Below are positions 34,098 through 44,073 of a DNA stretch of 64,000 nucleotides, piece by piece. The translations under genes and the position numbers were made by a program. Under the pieces are notes generated by a model. It searched no databases, was not told the origin of the DNA, and worked only from the letters and a program-made list of their open reading frames with translations. Source of the DNA: Amphimedon queenslandica (lineage: Eukaryota; Porifera; Demospongiae; Haplosclerida; Niphatidae); NCBI RefSeq assembly GCF_000090795.2, contig NW_003546272.1:92953-156952 (forward strand), given 5' to 3'. How positions within the stretch are numbered: the stretch's first letter is position 1; every line of letters starts with the position of its first letter.

Positions 34098-35252
34098 TTA
34101 GTCAAATTGTTTGGGCCTTTCTCGTCCCATAAGGACTGTTTCATCTATCCATGGATAGCCTCGATCACTTTTTGGTAGACCTTGTCTTTGATTCTGTTTC
34201 CTAGTACTAAGATGGCATAGCATCATTAAGAGCTCCAGAACAATTGCTATACAGAGAGAAGCATAAGCCACTAATAGAGCACCCTGCAATAGTAGATAAT
34301 AATAATAAATAATGCATTCAAATAGAAATTGTATGTTGTCACAAGATTATTGCATAAATTTAATTGTTAGTTCATACTTATTACTTACCCCTGATAACAA
34401 AAGCAAATCCATCTCATTACACCTATTAATTGTAATACACATATGCACTGGAATAATAATAGTTATGGCTTACGGATTATGAGTATCATCCGGATTAGAT
34501 CTACTGCAGAGACTGATATGTCCAAGTAAAAGATTGTATCCAAGGGCTATGCCCATTAACAATGCAGCTAACAGCATGATCATATTAAATGTTACAAAAC
34601 AACAATTCCTATGGGGACAAAGTTATGATTGTATATCAGTTATTTTTTACAGGTCACATGAGACTACTATAAAAATTACTGTAAAAACTTTCAAAGCTCT
34701 AGTAGCCCACAAACAACAAAATGGGTGGAAAATGCACCTGCTATGCTTGTTTGCTATGCTTGTTTCATGTCTTGCTTTGTTTATTATACTAGATCTAGCT
34801 TGCATCAGTGCAGCATGATAGCAACGTACAATAGCAATAACTTACCATTTGCCATACCAAGCTTGAAATATTGAAATTACAAGGAGTGCGAGGCATATGA
34901 AACCCATTAAAGCTTCACCAGCATAATTTAAGTAGCAGAAGGCATTTTTTCCAAATTTATATTGCTTTTCATCATCCTCATCATAGCTACTGTGTAGAAT
35001 GCAGTTGGAATCACTGTCACTGTCAGTTTTATTTGACTCAGTGAAATTGCTTTTTGACCTTATCCAGCTCCTGACATTGCCATCAGTTACAGTAAAGAAA
35101 CCAATTGAAACAAGAATCATGACCAGAGCCAACGCATACAAGAGAAACAGAAAGAGACTGAATGAAGTCACTATTATACTTCTGCTCTTTTCATTCCTCT
35201 GCCTCCTATTAGGGCTATCCAGCAGCAAGTCACTTTCAAATCCTTTACGCAT
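34098..35252 (-). CDS. Small four-TM protein, array member C (second subtype)
   Basis: Starts MRKGFESDLLLDSPNRRQRN (ATG ends at 35252). TM1 is SFSLFLFLLYALALVMILVS, then an acidic, Ser/Asp-rich loop (NKTDSDSDSNC) precedes CYLNYAGEALMG and TM2. Exon 2 encodes WNCCFVTFNMIMLLAALLMG (TM3). Exon 3 is very short (CNEMDLLLLSG). Exon 4 encodes TM4 (ALLVAYASLCIAIVLELLMM) and the tail PKSDRGYPWIDE to KQFD. The four-exon plan and phases match members A/B, so the two subtypes share ancestry, but loops and tails differ. It is paired with B in one repeat unit as E is with D. Function unknown; probably a membrane protein with both termini in the cytosol. Confidence 0.78.
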
Positions 35253-35351
35253 CTTGAAATTTGTTATTATTTGTAGCAGAGCTTTTCAATCAAGCAGGTG
35301 TTTAAACAAGAAGAAACAACCACTGAGCCTGTGAGCCACACCCAATTTGCA

Positions 35352-35445
35352 GAAGCAGCAAGCCACTCTCACAGAGAGAAGTGTAAGCCACTAATAGAGC
35401 ACCCTGTAATAGTAGACAATAATGAATAATGCATTCAAATAGAGA
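35352..35445 (-). pseudogene. Second remnant of a C-type four-TM gene
   Basis: 'agtgtaagccactaatagag' and the following bases match the exon 4/intron 3 boundary of members C and E (compare 34255-34330 and 37080-37120). They join 'attgcattctggtaaaa' and the DCTD-derived block. Only this scrap remains, pointing to a further unequal exchange. Confidence 0.7.
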
Positions 35446-35617
35446 TTGCATTCTGGTAAAAAATAAATGCATACAATGTTTGATTAAATTCAGATCTGCT
35501 GCTATTTGAGCAGCTTACTTACAGTACTGCATGTACATGTATTATTTTTACTTTATTTGAGTAATAATCATCCAATTAGATACTAAAGAGATTATTTGTT
35601 TTCATATTTCTCTACAG

Positions 35618-35696
35618 ACAATTTGTACCCGCTTATTTGAAGCTGACTCTAAAATCAAGTGACATTCAAAATCCTTTCCCTGCTTTGCAAAAATAG
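35618..35696 (+). pseudogene. Duplicated last exon of DCTD (copy 3)
   Basis: Again 79 bp after 'tctctacag', ending in TAG in the DCTD frame. It is followed by the same 'ttacactggtatttttagat' 3' flank as the parent. It lies at the start of the D/E repeat unit. Confidence 0.85.
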
Positions 35697-35909
35697 TTAC
35701 ACTGGTATTTTTAGATAGTGTGAATTATATTATGATAAACACCATTATTATATTTATTATTATTATTATTTTGACTCTGTTTATAGTCAAAAAGACGAAA
35801 GTTTTATACCAAAAATAGCAATTGTGTATAAACTAAGTTAAATTGTACACATTATGACATGTATGAGGAAGAATCTGTTTCTTCAAAAAAGAATCAAGGC
35901 AGCAAAAGT

Positions 35910-36760
35910 TCAATCAAAATCAGCATACTTCTTCCTTTTCATGATGCGATCATTATCAATCCAGTTATTATCGTCTAGTTCTTGACTTGTTGAGCGAGTC
36001 CTTTTCCTACAGCAACACAGGAGGAGTGTCTGCATAGCCAGTGATGCAAAGAGTGCACAGAAGCACACTGACAGAGCACCCTAAAAACAGGCCAGGTAAT
36101 GGTAACTGAAATCTGTATTCTCTTTTTTAATATCAATGATGGATTTATACCTGTGACATATAAATGTAACTGCCATCATTATCTTTGGGAACACATGATC
36201 TACAAAATAATGATGATAATTGAATGATCATGGATTTGTTATAATAGCTACTTTTTGCCTGTGCTACATGCTATTAAGTATGCAAGCAGAACTATAGCTA
36301 GTAACAGTCCAAAAATCAGTACCAGAAACTGTAGCAACAAAGTGCAGGTACTCCTGTAAGAAGTAATAATAAATCATTAATGTACATGTACCGTATAATT
36401 AATAGATTTATCATGGATTTAATGGGTGTCCTGATTTTATATTGTCGTTGTCAATCCAACCCACCATACTCCATGCATTATTTGGAATAGTGATATAACC
36501 AAAAGTACAAGACAAAGCAAAGCCAGGATCACATCACCTCCAATGTTCAAAATGCAGTATATATCATTACCACATTTACGCTGGACTGCACCAAAACAAC
36601 TAACAGAAACAAGTACCCCTGCCAGAGCCACTAAATACAATAGACAGAAAAAGAAACTGCAAAAAGTCACAGTCCAGTTTCTTTCCTTCCTCCTCCTCCC
36701 CCTGCCATCAAGGAGCCAGTCATGAGTCATCCTCATCAGCTCTACTTCTACACATTGCAT
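35910..36760 (-). CDS. Small four-TM protein, array member D, shifted start
   Basis: Paralogue of A/B with the same exons (TM3 exon near 36258-36355, loop exon near 36165-36200, last exon 35910-36080 ending YADFD). Its N-terminus differs. A 7-bp insertion near 36721-36727 ends the frame of the aligned start (MCRSRADEDDS, then stop). A neighbouring ATG ending at 36760 opens the other frame (MQCVEVELMRMTHDWLLDG) and rejoins the family sequence after the insertion. The loop after TM1 is shortened (FGAVQRKCGNDIYC) and exon 2 has lost a few codons. It may be a functional variant or early decay. Confidence 0.6.
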
Positions 36761-36924
36761 GTGTGAGAACAGATAAACGATTAAACGTGTTTGTGGCTGA
36801 GGTGATAATTTCTTGAAACCACACCCACCTATTGAAAGCCACACCCTCATAAATTTTTATTTAGTTTATTTAATTTTCACACAAAATAAAGCTGTTTTAG
36901 TCTTTCATGCATGAAAACTATCAG

Positions 36925-38057
36925 TTAGTCAAATTGTTTGGGTCTTTCTCGTCCCAGGGCTGTTTCATCTATCCATGGATTGCCTCGATCACTTCTTGGT
37001 AGACCTTGTCTTTGATTCTGTTTCCTAGTACTAAGATGGCATAGCATCATTAAGAGCTCCAGAACAATTGCTACACAGAGACAAGTGTAAGCCACTAATA
37101 GAGCACCCTGCAATAATAAAATAATATTTGCATTCAAATAAAAATTGCATTCTGGTAGAAGGTAAATGCATAAAATTACGTTGTTAGTCCACACTTACCC
37201 CTGATAACCAAAGCAACTGTATGTCATTACACCTATCAATTGTTGTAATGCATCGAAGGATTACAATAATAGCAGTTACTTACAGATCATTTTGTTTAGA
37301 TTCATTGCATATCGGATCGATAAGTCCAATTAAAAAATTGTATCCAAGAAATACACCCGTTAACAATGCAACTAACAGGACTGTCATATTAAATGTTACA
37401 AAACAACAGCTCCTATGAGGACAAATAGATTCATCATAGCATTATCAGTTATTTTTTACAGGTCACATGAGACTACTATGAAAATCACTGTAAAAACTTT
37501 CAGAGAAGTGGCCCACAAACAGAATAGTTTTACAAAATGGGTGGGTAAATGCACCTGCTATACGCTTGTTTGGTATCTTGCTTAAATAGACTCTATAATA
37601 CTATATAGCTTGCATGTATTGAGCATTAACACTAGATTCTAGCAATGACTTACCATCTGCCATACCAAGCTTGAAATATTGAAATTATAAGAAGTACGAG
37701 GCATATGAAAGCTATGAAAGCTTCACCAGCATAATTCAAGTAGCAGAATATATCTTTGCCAAATTTATATCGCTCTTCATCACCATCATCATCAGAGCTA
37801 CTGTGTAGAATGCAGTTGGAGTCACTGTCATTTTCATCTAACTCAGATTGGCTGCTATTTAACCTTATCCAGCTCCTGACCTTGTCATCAGTTACAGTAA
37901 AGAAACCAATTGAAACAAGAATCATGACCAGAGCCAACGCATACAAGAGAAACAGAAAGAGACTGAATGAAGTCACTATTATACTTCTGCTTCTCTCCCT
38001 CCTCTGCCTCCTATCAGGGCTATCCAGCAGCAAGTCACTTTCAAATCCTTTACGCAT
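36925..38057 (-). CDS. Small four-TM protein, array member E
   Basis: Close copy of member C: MRKGFESDLLLDSPDRRQRR, the same TM1, an acidic loop with DENDSDSNC and DDDGDEERYKFG, CYLNYAGEAFIAFICLVLL (TM2), and the last exon ending with GNPWIDETALGRERPKQFD. Exons 2 and 3 lie near 37280-37412 and 37195-37235. The acidic loop varies most between C and E while membrane segments stay alike. It is head-to-head with the F-box/RCC1 gene, with about 255 bp between start codons. Function unknown. Confidence 0.78.
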
Positions 38058-38312
38058 CTTGAAATGTTTTATTTGTAGCAGAGCTTTTCAATCAAGCAGG
38101 TGTTTTAACAAGAAGAAACAACCACTGAGCCACACCCAATATTATTTGCAGATCAGAGAAGCAGCAAGCCACTCCTTCTTTATAACTTGCATGCATCATT
38201 AATGTTTTGCTAAAAATAGAAGTTCGGTCTATTTTTAGTAACACATCTTCTCCAAATATAAAGGTTGTTGGTAGCATGTCTTCGTCGATACACATCCTCA
38301 TTCTCTTTCTAT

Positions 38313-41296
38313 ATGGAAAGGACTGCAATCTACAGGGACAATGTTAGTGGAAAGATGTTCAGTTGTGAAGAAGGCTACACTTTCTCGTCTCCTTTACTCA
38401 GAAAAAGATCCCTCCTAAACACAAGGCCTAGCTCATACCTTGCTGCCATAAACAACTCTGTTCTCACTACAGACTCGCCTAAACTCTCTCCGTCTTCTGT
38501 ATCTCCGTGTTTCACACTCCCCAGAGAAATCTGGCTCCTTATATTGGTCAATTATGGTCTCTCGGGGAAGGATCTGGCCAATTTAGAGCTATCTTGTAAA
38601 TGGTTTACTGAATGCTGGGAAGGTAATCCATGCTATGCAGTAGATCTACATTCATTTATGTACATTCACTTATTATTAGAATGTTCTCTTATTGAGGAAG
38701 CAGCTCGTTTGATTATAAAACGTTACAAGAGGGCAAGGTTTGGGGAACTCACCAACAGACGTGAGTTTTAACACATAAAAGAATGATTTAAAGATTAATT
38801 TTAATAATTACCGTACAAGTGGGGTTTTTAGGGTTGCAAATTTGGCGAATTTTGCGGATTCCCTCCTGATTCGCGAAAATAAAATCCGCGAAAATCAATT
38901 TAATACAGTACCCGCATGGCACACATGGTAGAATTTGCGAAATTAAAATCCACAAATTGGAATTTTAGCAGATTTCACGAAATATAATTCCCTCAAAAAA
39001 ACACTTATACGGTATTAGACAAAATAATAATTAATTCTATTTTAGTATGTGCCATGTCATGCAAGGAGAGGCTCCACATTTTAAACAAGATGGAAAAAGG
39101 CTCCTGTGTTTTGGCGGCAGGCTCATATCAAAACATTGCCCTGGTGGATAACAATAGGTAAACAACAAATCAATAACAACAACAAATGTTTACTTGTTGC
39201 TATAATTGCTGGACTAGCCGTGTTATTAGCTGGGGTGCTGGAATATTCGGACAGTTGGGTAATGGAGTCAGTGGGGATCAACCAGCTCTTCAGAATGTGC
39301 AAGTGCCGTCAAACGTAGTACAAGTGAGTGAGTGATGGTGTGAGTAATGATTTGGTTATTGTTGTAGGTATCTGCTGGGTGTGGTCACTCTGGAGTAGTC
39401 ACTGAGACTGGCGAAGTCTTTGTCTGTGGTGATAACAGATATGGACAACTAGGTGAGTTGGAATTGATACTTAGTTATTGATTCTGGTCATTTTATAAAA
39501 TTAAGCTGGCTGCTAAATTTTCATTTGACTCAACAGTGTATTTCACTTGTTTATTGTTTTATGATATTCCCAATAGTCTGAGCGTGATTGATATCTGATT
39601 CCTATCATTATCATCATCACTATTATATATTTTTATGACTGTAGGTTTGCCTAATACAGGTCATGGCCAGCATTTTCTCACTCCATTCAAAGTCGGTTTC
39701 TCTAGCAGTATACACGTCCTCCAGATTGCTTGTGGCAGCTCTCATACAATGTTTCTCAGTGATATGGTAAGGAATCTTAATTCCTGTTTATACATCATTT
39801 ACATGTACAGTATACAACCAAAAATAATTTCTTAACATCCATTATATGCATGTATATGTAATGAACTTCCTGTAATCAACGAATTACAACGAAAATATTA
39901 ATGCTACATTTTAATTACAAATTTATGATTTTTTAATAACACTTATAGGGCAAAGTATATTCAGTTGGTCAGGGTGATTCCGGTCAGTTAGGACTCGGCC
40001 CTCACATCAAAGCAACAGTGGTACCGACCTGTCTACCACTCCAATACGACGAATTCAATTTTACACTAATAGTCACTGGTATAGCACACAATGGTAAGCT
40101 AATGAGTGAAAATTATCAACATTTATAACTGTCATTATCGTTATGCTTGTAGTTCTAATAACTGAGTGTGGGAAAGCTTTTACCTGTGGACTTGGATCAG
40201 TTGGACAGTTGGGACATGGAGGGACGAAGAACCTCAGTACAGTAAGCATGCCCTCAATGCAAGTACGTGTATGATTGTAACTTTTAACTCGAATAGCCAG
40301 CTCAAGTGACTGCTTTTGTTCGTGACAGGATCATAGTGAATGCAGCTGCTAGTGTCTGCCATACTATCCTCCTTGATTCAAAAGGTATGTAAGTTTATGG
40401 ATTTTTATAAAGTTATTCAAAAATTGGGCTAAAAACCCTGTACTATAGTACAGGGAATGTAGTCTAATTTCGCCAAAAGTGACTAGGAGAGAATCCTCCA
40501 TTTTGATAATTTTTTCTGATACATGTACATGTCCTTATGTTGTGAATTAATTGTGAGCTGATTATAATCAAATTTGGATTTTTATGAATATTTAAAGTTG
40601 CTCAAAAAGCCTTGTACTAGTATTAAATATTATAGTGCTTGTCAGCTCATGAAGCTCATGCTGTTTAACTCACTTAGCATGCTTTGTGGGAAACCCTGCT
40701 GTCGTGATTAATAATAAATTATAATAATTCTTTAGGTGATGTTTTTACTTGTGGCAAAGGAGAAGGGACACTAGGTCACGGAGACACTGTCATAAGAACA
40801 ATACCAAAAAGACTTGAGGGCCTTGAAGTAAGTTTACACTATTCTTTGTCATTCTTATATAATTTTTAATTAAAAGGGTATACCCATATCTTCAGCTGCT
40901 GCTGGCGTGTGTAGGAGTGTCTTTATATCGAGAGATGGCAGAGGCTACTGGTGTGGAGTGGGAATGGGCAGTAATAAGAATGTAAGTCATTACATTATTA
41001 TAGTGACAATGATGCATTATTTTATTATTATGTCACATTATTTTTAGGTTGTTCAAACAATTCCAATTGAAATGGCTGGATTACCCGAGCCACTCGCTGC
41101 AGCTGCTATTGGTAACTCTCACATTGTATTAAGGACGAGGTAACTTAACTAATTTTGGATTGCGAGGATAAATTTTTAAATTTTTACTAGGTCTGGGAGG
41201 TTCATGAGTATGGGCAACAATGGCCGCCATCAAACTGGTCATGTGACACCAAACAATTCTCCAGTTTTAGAATACACTTATATTAACAACCAGTAG
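38313..41296 (+). CDS. F-box plus RCC1-repeat protein
   Basis: Twelve exons (38313-38760, 39046-39157, 39230-39323, 39368-39452, 39645-39766, 39949-40093, 40153-40241, 40297-40384, 40736-40827, 40877-40981, 41048-41139, 41191-41296) give 1578 bp and 525 residues in one frame. Residues about 70-110 form an F-box-like helix set (FTLPREIWLLILVNYGLSGK, then DLANLELSCKWFTECWE). The rest is a seven-bladed RCC1-type propeller built from repeats such as SWGAGIFGQLGNG, VFVCGDNRYGQLGL, VYSVGQGDSGQLGLG, FTCGLGSVGQLGHGG and VFTCGKGEGTLGHGD. F-box proteins usually recruit substrates to SCF ubiquitin ligases. An earlier in-frame ATG exists at 38265. A MITE lies in intron 1 and a dispersed repeat in intron 8. 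No precise orthologue is claimed. Confidence 0.85.
38811..39012. mobile_element. MITE with TA target site, about 200 bp
   Basis: The left end CCGTACAAGTGGGGTTTTT is mirrored by the right end AAAAAAACACTTATACGG, and TA flanks both sides, as for Tc1/mariner-like elements. The inside is a loose foldback of 'gcgaaaataaaatccgcgaaa'-type text. It sits in intron 1 of the F-box/RCC1 gene. Confidence 0.65.
40420..40700. repeat. Dispersed repeat plus associated module in intron 8
   Basis: It contains 'ccctgtactatagtacaggg'-type sequence, the 'acatgtccttatgttgtg' block and then the 'cagctcatgaagctcatgct/gggaaaccctgct' module. That module is also found near 5050-5310 (inverted) and 46570-46620. Confidence 0.7.
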
Positions 41297-41503
41297 TCAA
41301 TGTTTCTCAATTTTATAATCCCTAACCTGATCTTGTGTCCGTACAATGTAATGTATACATGTGTATCAACAGTTGTACTACTACTACATGTATCTGTGTT
41401 TCAGTGTATAGTTACTTGTATTATAATATAGTGTTTTTAAATCACATTTAAAAATGGTTACAGTCTACCAAGTTGAAATGTATATTACACATAATAATAT
41501 GAT

Positions 41504-42125
41504 TTATTTCTTTTTATTTTTTGCGTATTCCAGATCTGGTTTAGCTCTTCCAGTTGCTATTCTGTACTTTTCCTCGTCTGTCTTTACTTTTCGTGTCTTT
41601 TTCCTCAGCTCTGCCATTTTATTGCGATACTCTGCAATTATTTCAGGCATACGCTTCATATTCTCTGCAATTCTATCTTCTCTATATAAGCAATAATGGG
41701 ACATATAATAAAGTATAACCTCCAATAACAAAACTTCTATCATTTGATGCATTGAAAATTTTAATGCATCAAACTACCAGCTTAGGGAATATCCATTTCA
41801 AAACTTAATGAAAACTTTCATGTATGAAATAAATAAATTTGGTGCCCTAAAAGTTTCGCTATTTGGAGGTTCCCCTGTACATGCACATCATAATTAAATA
41901 CCTGCTCTCCTTATTTCTTTCCCATTTTGATAGTTTAAAAGGTCGATCGTTCCCTCTGTCCCTCAATGGTTTGGATGGAACCTCTTCTCCCATAGCTATC
42001 AGAGACTTCCTAGCTTCTGCCAAATCTCTAGCACTGACCACAGGCTTCCTCCATCTGCCATTTATGTACTTTGGCTTCCTCAAGTCCAGTAATTTTTCAA
42101 AAGTCTTAGAGATTGGTTTCGCCAT
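41504..42125 (-). CDS. Probable mitochondrial ribosomal large-subunit protein (mL59/mL64-like)
   Basis: Two exons (41902-42125 and 41504-41681) encode 133 residues. The first half is basic (KPKYINGRWRKPVVSARDLA, then EARKSLIAMGEEVPSKPLRD and FKLSKWERNKE). The second is a charged helix with IAENMKRMPEIIAEYRNKMA and a Lys-rich end. The IAENM-KMP-I block and the RWRKP-S-R pattern resemble the metazoan GADD45GIP1/mL59-mL64 mitoribosomal proteins, although the length is short. The identification is moderate; another basic ribosome-associated protein is possible. It is divergent from the NKRF-like gene, with 93 bp between start codons and a CACGTG at 42133-42138. Confidence 0.55.
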
Positions 42126-42218
42126 GTTTTCTCACGTGCGCGGCCTCACCACGCCCTCGGCCTTGAGGTGGGTGTGGCGTTACAAAAACAAACCGCGCCT
42201 CTTTTTGAAAATTATAAC

Positions 42219-43598
42219 ATGGCGGCAACCACCTCGACCTCGCCACATGGCCACGCTACAAATCCTACCCACGGCCTCCATCGTGCTCCATGGGAGTCTA
42301 AAAGGCACTGGCTTTGCAGGAGAAAGTTTGTAGAAGACCACAAGGATGTCCACGGGCTAAAGAAGGCCATCGGACTCTCCATGGTCTGGGCCAACATCAA
42401 TTTTTTGGGGTGTCAGTATTCCTCAAAAGTACAGAGTGAGGTAGAGTATTATCCTGTTCCCGAAGAGAATGAGATTGAGAGGTGGCTGAAGGTTCATCCT
42501 GACATTCTTGATGATGAAGAAGACGCTAGAAAGGGAAGACAATGGCCACCAACTGGTAAAAGACCGACATCCTCAAATTCCCAACTTACCAGCGAAGAAG
42601 AATCCCTCACTACTGCTAGCAAGAAATCAAAGATTGATCCGCCAGATTCCAGCAATGATATGATCCCGTTTGAGACCCTGACTGATCAAATAGGATCGTT
42701 CATCTCAATGATGCGTTCAAAGAGCCAAGGAACTGACCAATCCGAAGAGAGTGATGGAAACATTGCTAACAAGAACTGGAATCAATCCAATAACCATGGC
42801 AACCCAAGCAAACACACCCCTAATGAAACAACACTTTCCAGAGATGAAATTATCAAAAAATTTGGAAAGATTTGCCTCTGTAATTCCTGTTTTCCTGAAA
42901 ATGTAAATATTTCTCGATTGAGTTTTTTAGCTGCAAAGTCTCGACTCAGACTCCATTTTGGATTCTCAGAGACTGAATCCTTCAGTCCCCTTAGCTTGTA
43001 TGCTGGCGATTGCTTAATGGGCAAATGGTCCGGAACGTCAAAGAAAGAAATGAAGCACCAAGCATGCACTGAGATCATAGCTGAAGTGCTAGCTTACCAA
43101 GAAAGAGAGGGCGGTAGTCCTCCTGTTTGTCCTGCAAGCAAGCAAACTATGGTGGACAGAAGGGAGTTAATGAGATCTGGCCTTAGGATTGATTCCGGCC
43201 TTAAGATTGACGAAGGTAACAAAGGCCACCAGTTGCTATTGAAGATGGGTTGGAAAGGAGAAGGTGGGCTTGGTGGTGGTCAGACTAATCATCCCCTTGT
43301 GTTAGTGGAGCCACGTACCAGTAGCAAACAAGGTTTTGGTGGAAGTGCTTGCTCTGCGTTATCCCAGGATGAGATTCGTGCGAGACTTACGAAATTTTTA
43401 AGCAACAAAGATGAAACCCAGCTACGGTTCCCTGCTGGTTTAAGTTCAGAGGATCGTAAGCTCATACATAAGCTGTCTGGACAGTTTGATCTCCTTCATA
43501 GGAGTCATGGTAAAGACGACGAGAGGTATTTGACCGTTACTAAAAGAACCGATCATATTGAGTCTGATCGTTTTACTGAAGAACCCTGCTGTAAATAA
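42219..43598 (+). CDS. NKRF: NKRF-like nuclear RNA-binding protein (XTBD, dsRBD-like, G-patch, R3H)
   Basis: Single open frame of about 459 residues from MAATTSTSP, the ATG that best fits MAAT-type starts; an upstream in-frame ATG at 42168 would add 17 residues. The N-terminus has an XTBD-type XRN2-binding region (WESKRHWLCRRKFVEDH, LKKAIGLSMVWANINFLGC). An acidic, Ser-rich linker follows. A double-stranded RNA-binding-like segment comes next (SRLRLHFGFSETE, then KWSGTSKKEMKHQACTEIIA). Then comes a G-patch (HQLLLKMGWKGEGGLGGGQT) and an R3H-like end (SSEDRKLIHKLSGQFDLLHR, SHGKDDERYLTV). The G-patch/R3H end aligns with human NKRF, a nucleolar partner of XRN2 in rRNA processing. It is intronless, unlike its neighbours. 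Confidence 0.8.
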   Translation: MAATTSTSPHGHATNPTHGLHRAPWESKRHWLCRRKFVEDHKDVHGLKKAIGLSMVWANINFLGCQYSSKVQSEVEYYPVPEENEIERWLKVHPDILDDEEDARKGRQWPPTGKRPTSSNSQLTSEEESLTTASKKSKIDPPDSSNDMIPFETLTDQIGSFISMMRSKSQGTDQSEESDGNIANKNWNQSNNHGNPSKHTPNETTLSRDEIIKKFGKICLCNSCFPENVNISRLSFLAAKSRLRLHFGFSETESFSPLSLYAGDCLMGKWSGTSKKEMKHQACTEIIAEVLAYQEREGGSPPVCPASKQTMVDRRELMRSGLRIDSGLKIDEGNKGHQLLLKMGWKGEGGLGGGQTNHPLVLVEPRTSSKQGFGGSACSALSQDEIRARLTKFLSNKDETQLRFPAGLSSEDRKLIHKLSGQFDLLHRSHGKDDERYLTVTKRTDHIESDRFTEEPCCK

Positions 43599-44073
43599 AA
43601 TAACTGTTGTTTTTAACACTTTTGTTAAGTATAGAACAGATAGTGATGATTTTTATTATTGCGTATAATTATAGCTGGAGTCTGGCCGTCCCAGTTCCAC
43701 CCACAGGGCCTGGCAGTGGCTTTTTAAAATAATAATTTTGCTTGCACATGGTGTTCAGACTGCTCACATGACTATATCTCTTAGTGTTTAACAAGAGGAC
43801 TAGGTACTACATTCAGGTGTGTTTACATGAGTAAGTAGATAAGATGATACCTATTGTAATAAAATAATGGAGAATCTTGCTTAATTGTGTATGTCTATGG
43901 CATTTTGACATGTTATGTTGGTAGCCATTAAGTCTATCAGATCTATGTTGCTTGATCTACAAAGCTTTGGTAATGATAATATGTATCCATGTATACAATT
44001 TACCCAGATATTTCTCCTCTCTTTCTTTGTATTTGGCTAAAAAGCACATATAGGAGTATGTTTATAAGGAATC
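43599..44073. other. Intergenic, nothing recognised
   Basis: 475 bp between the NKRF-like stop and the ATG of the kinase gene. No upstream NACHT-type exon or P-loop sequence was seen in any frame here, which matters for judging the NLR-like start of the next gene. Confidence 0.5.

Noticed and set aside
30398-38057. Tetraspanins as the identity of the four-TM array
   Set aside because: The CCG motif and the cysteine pattern of the large tetraspanin loop are missing, and the loops are too short.
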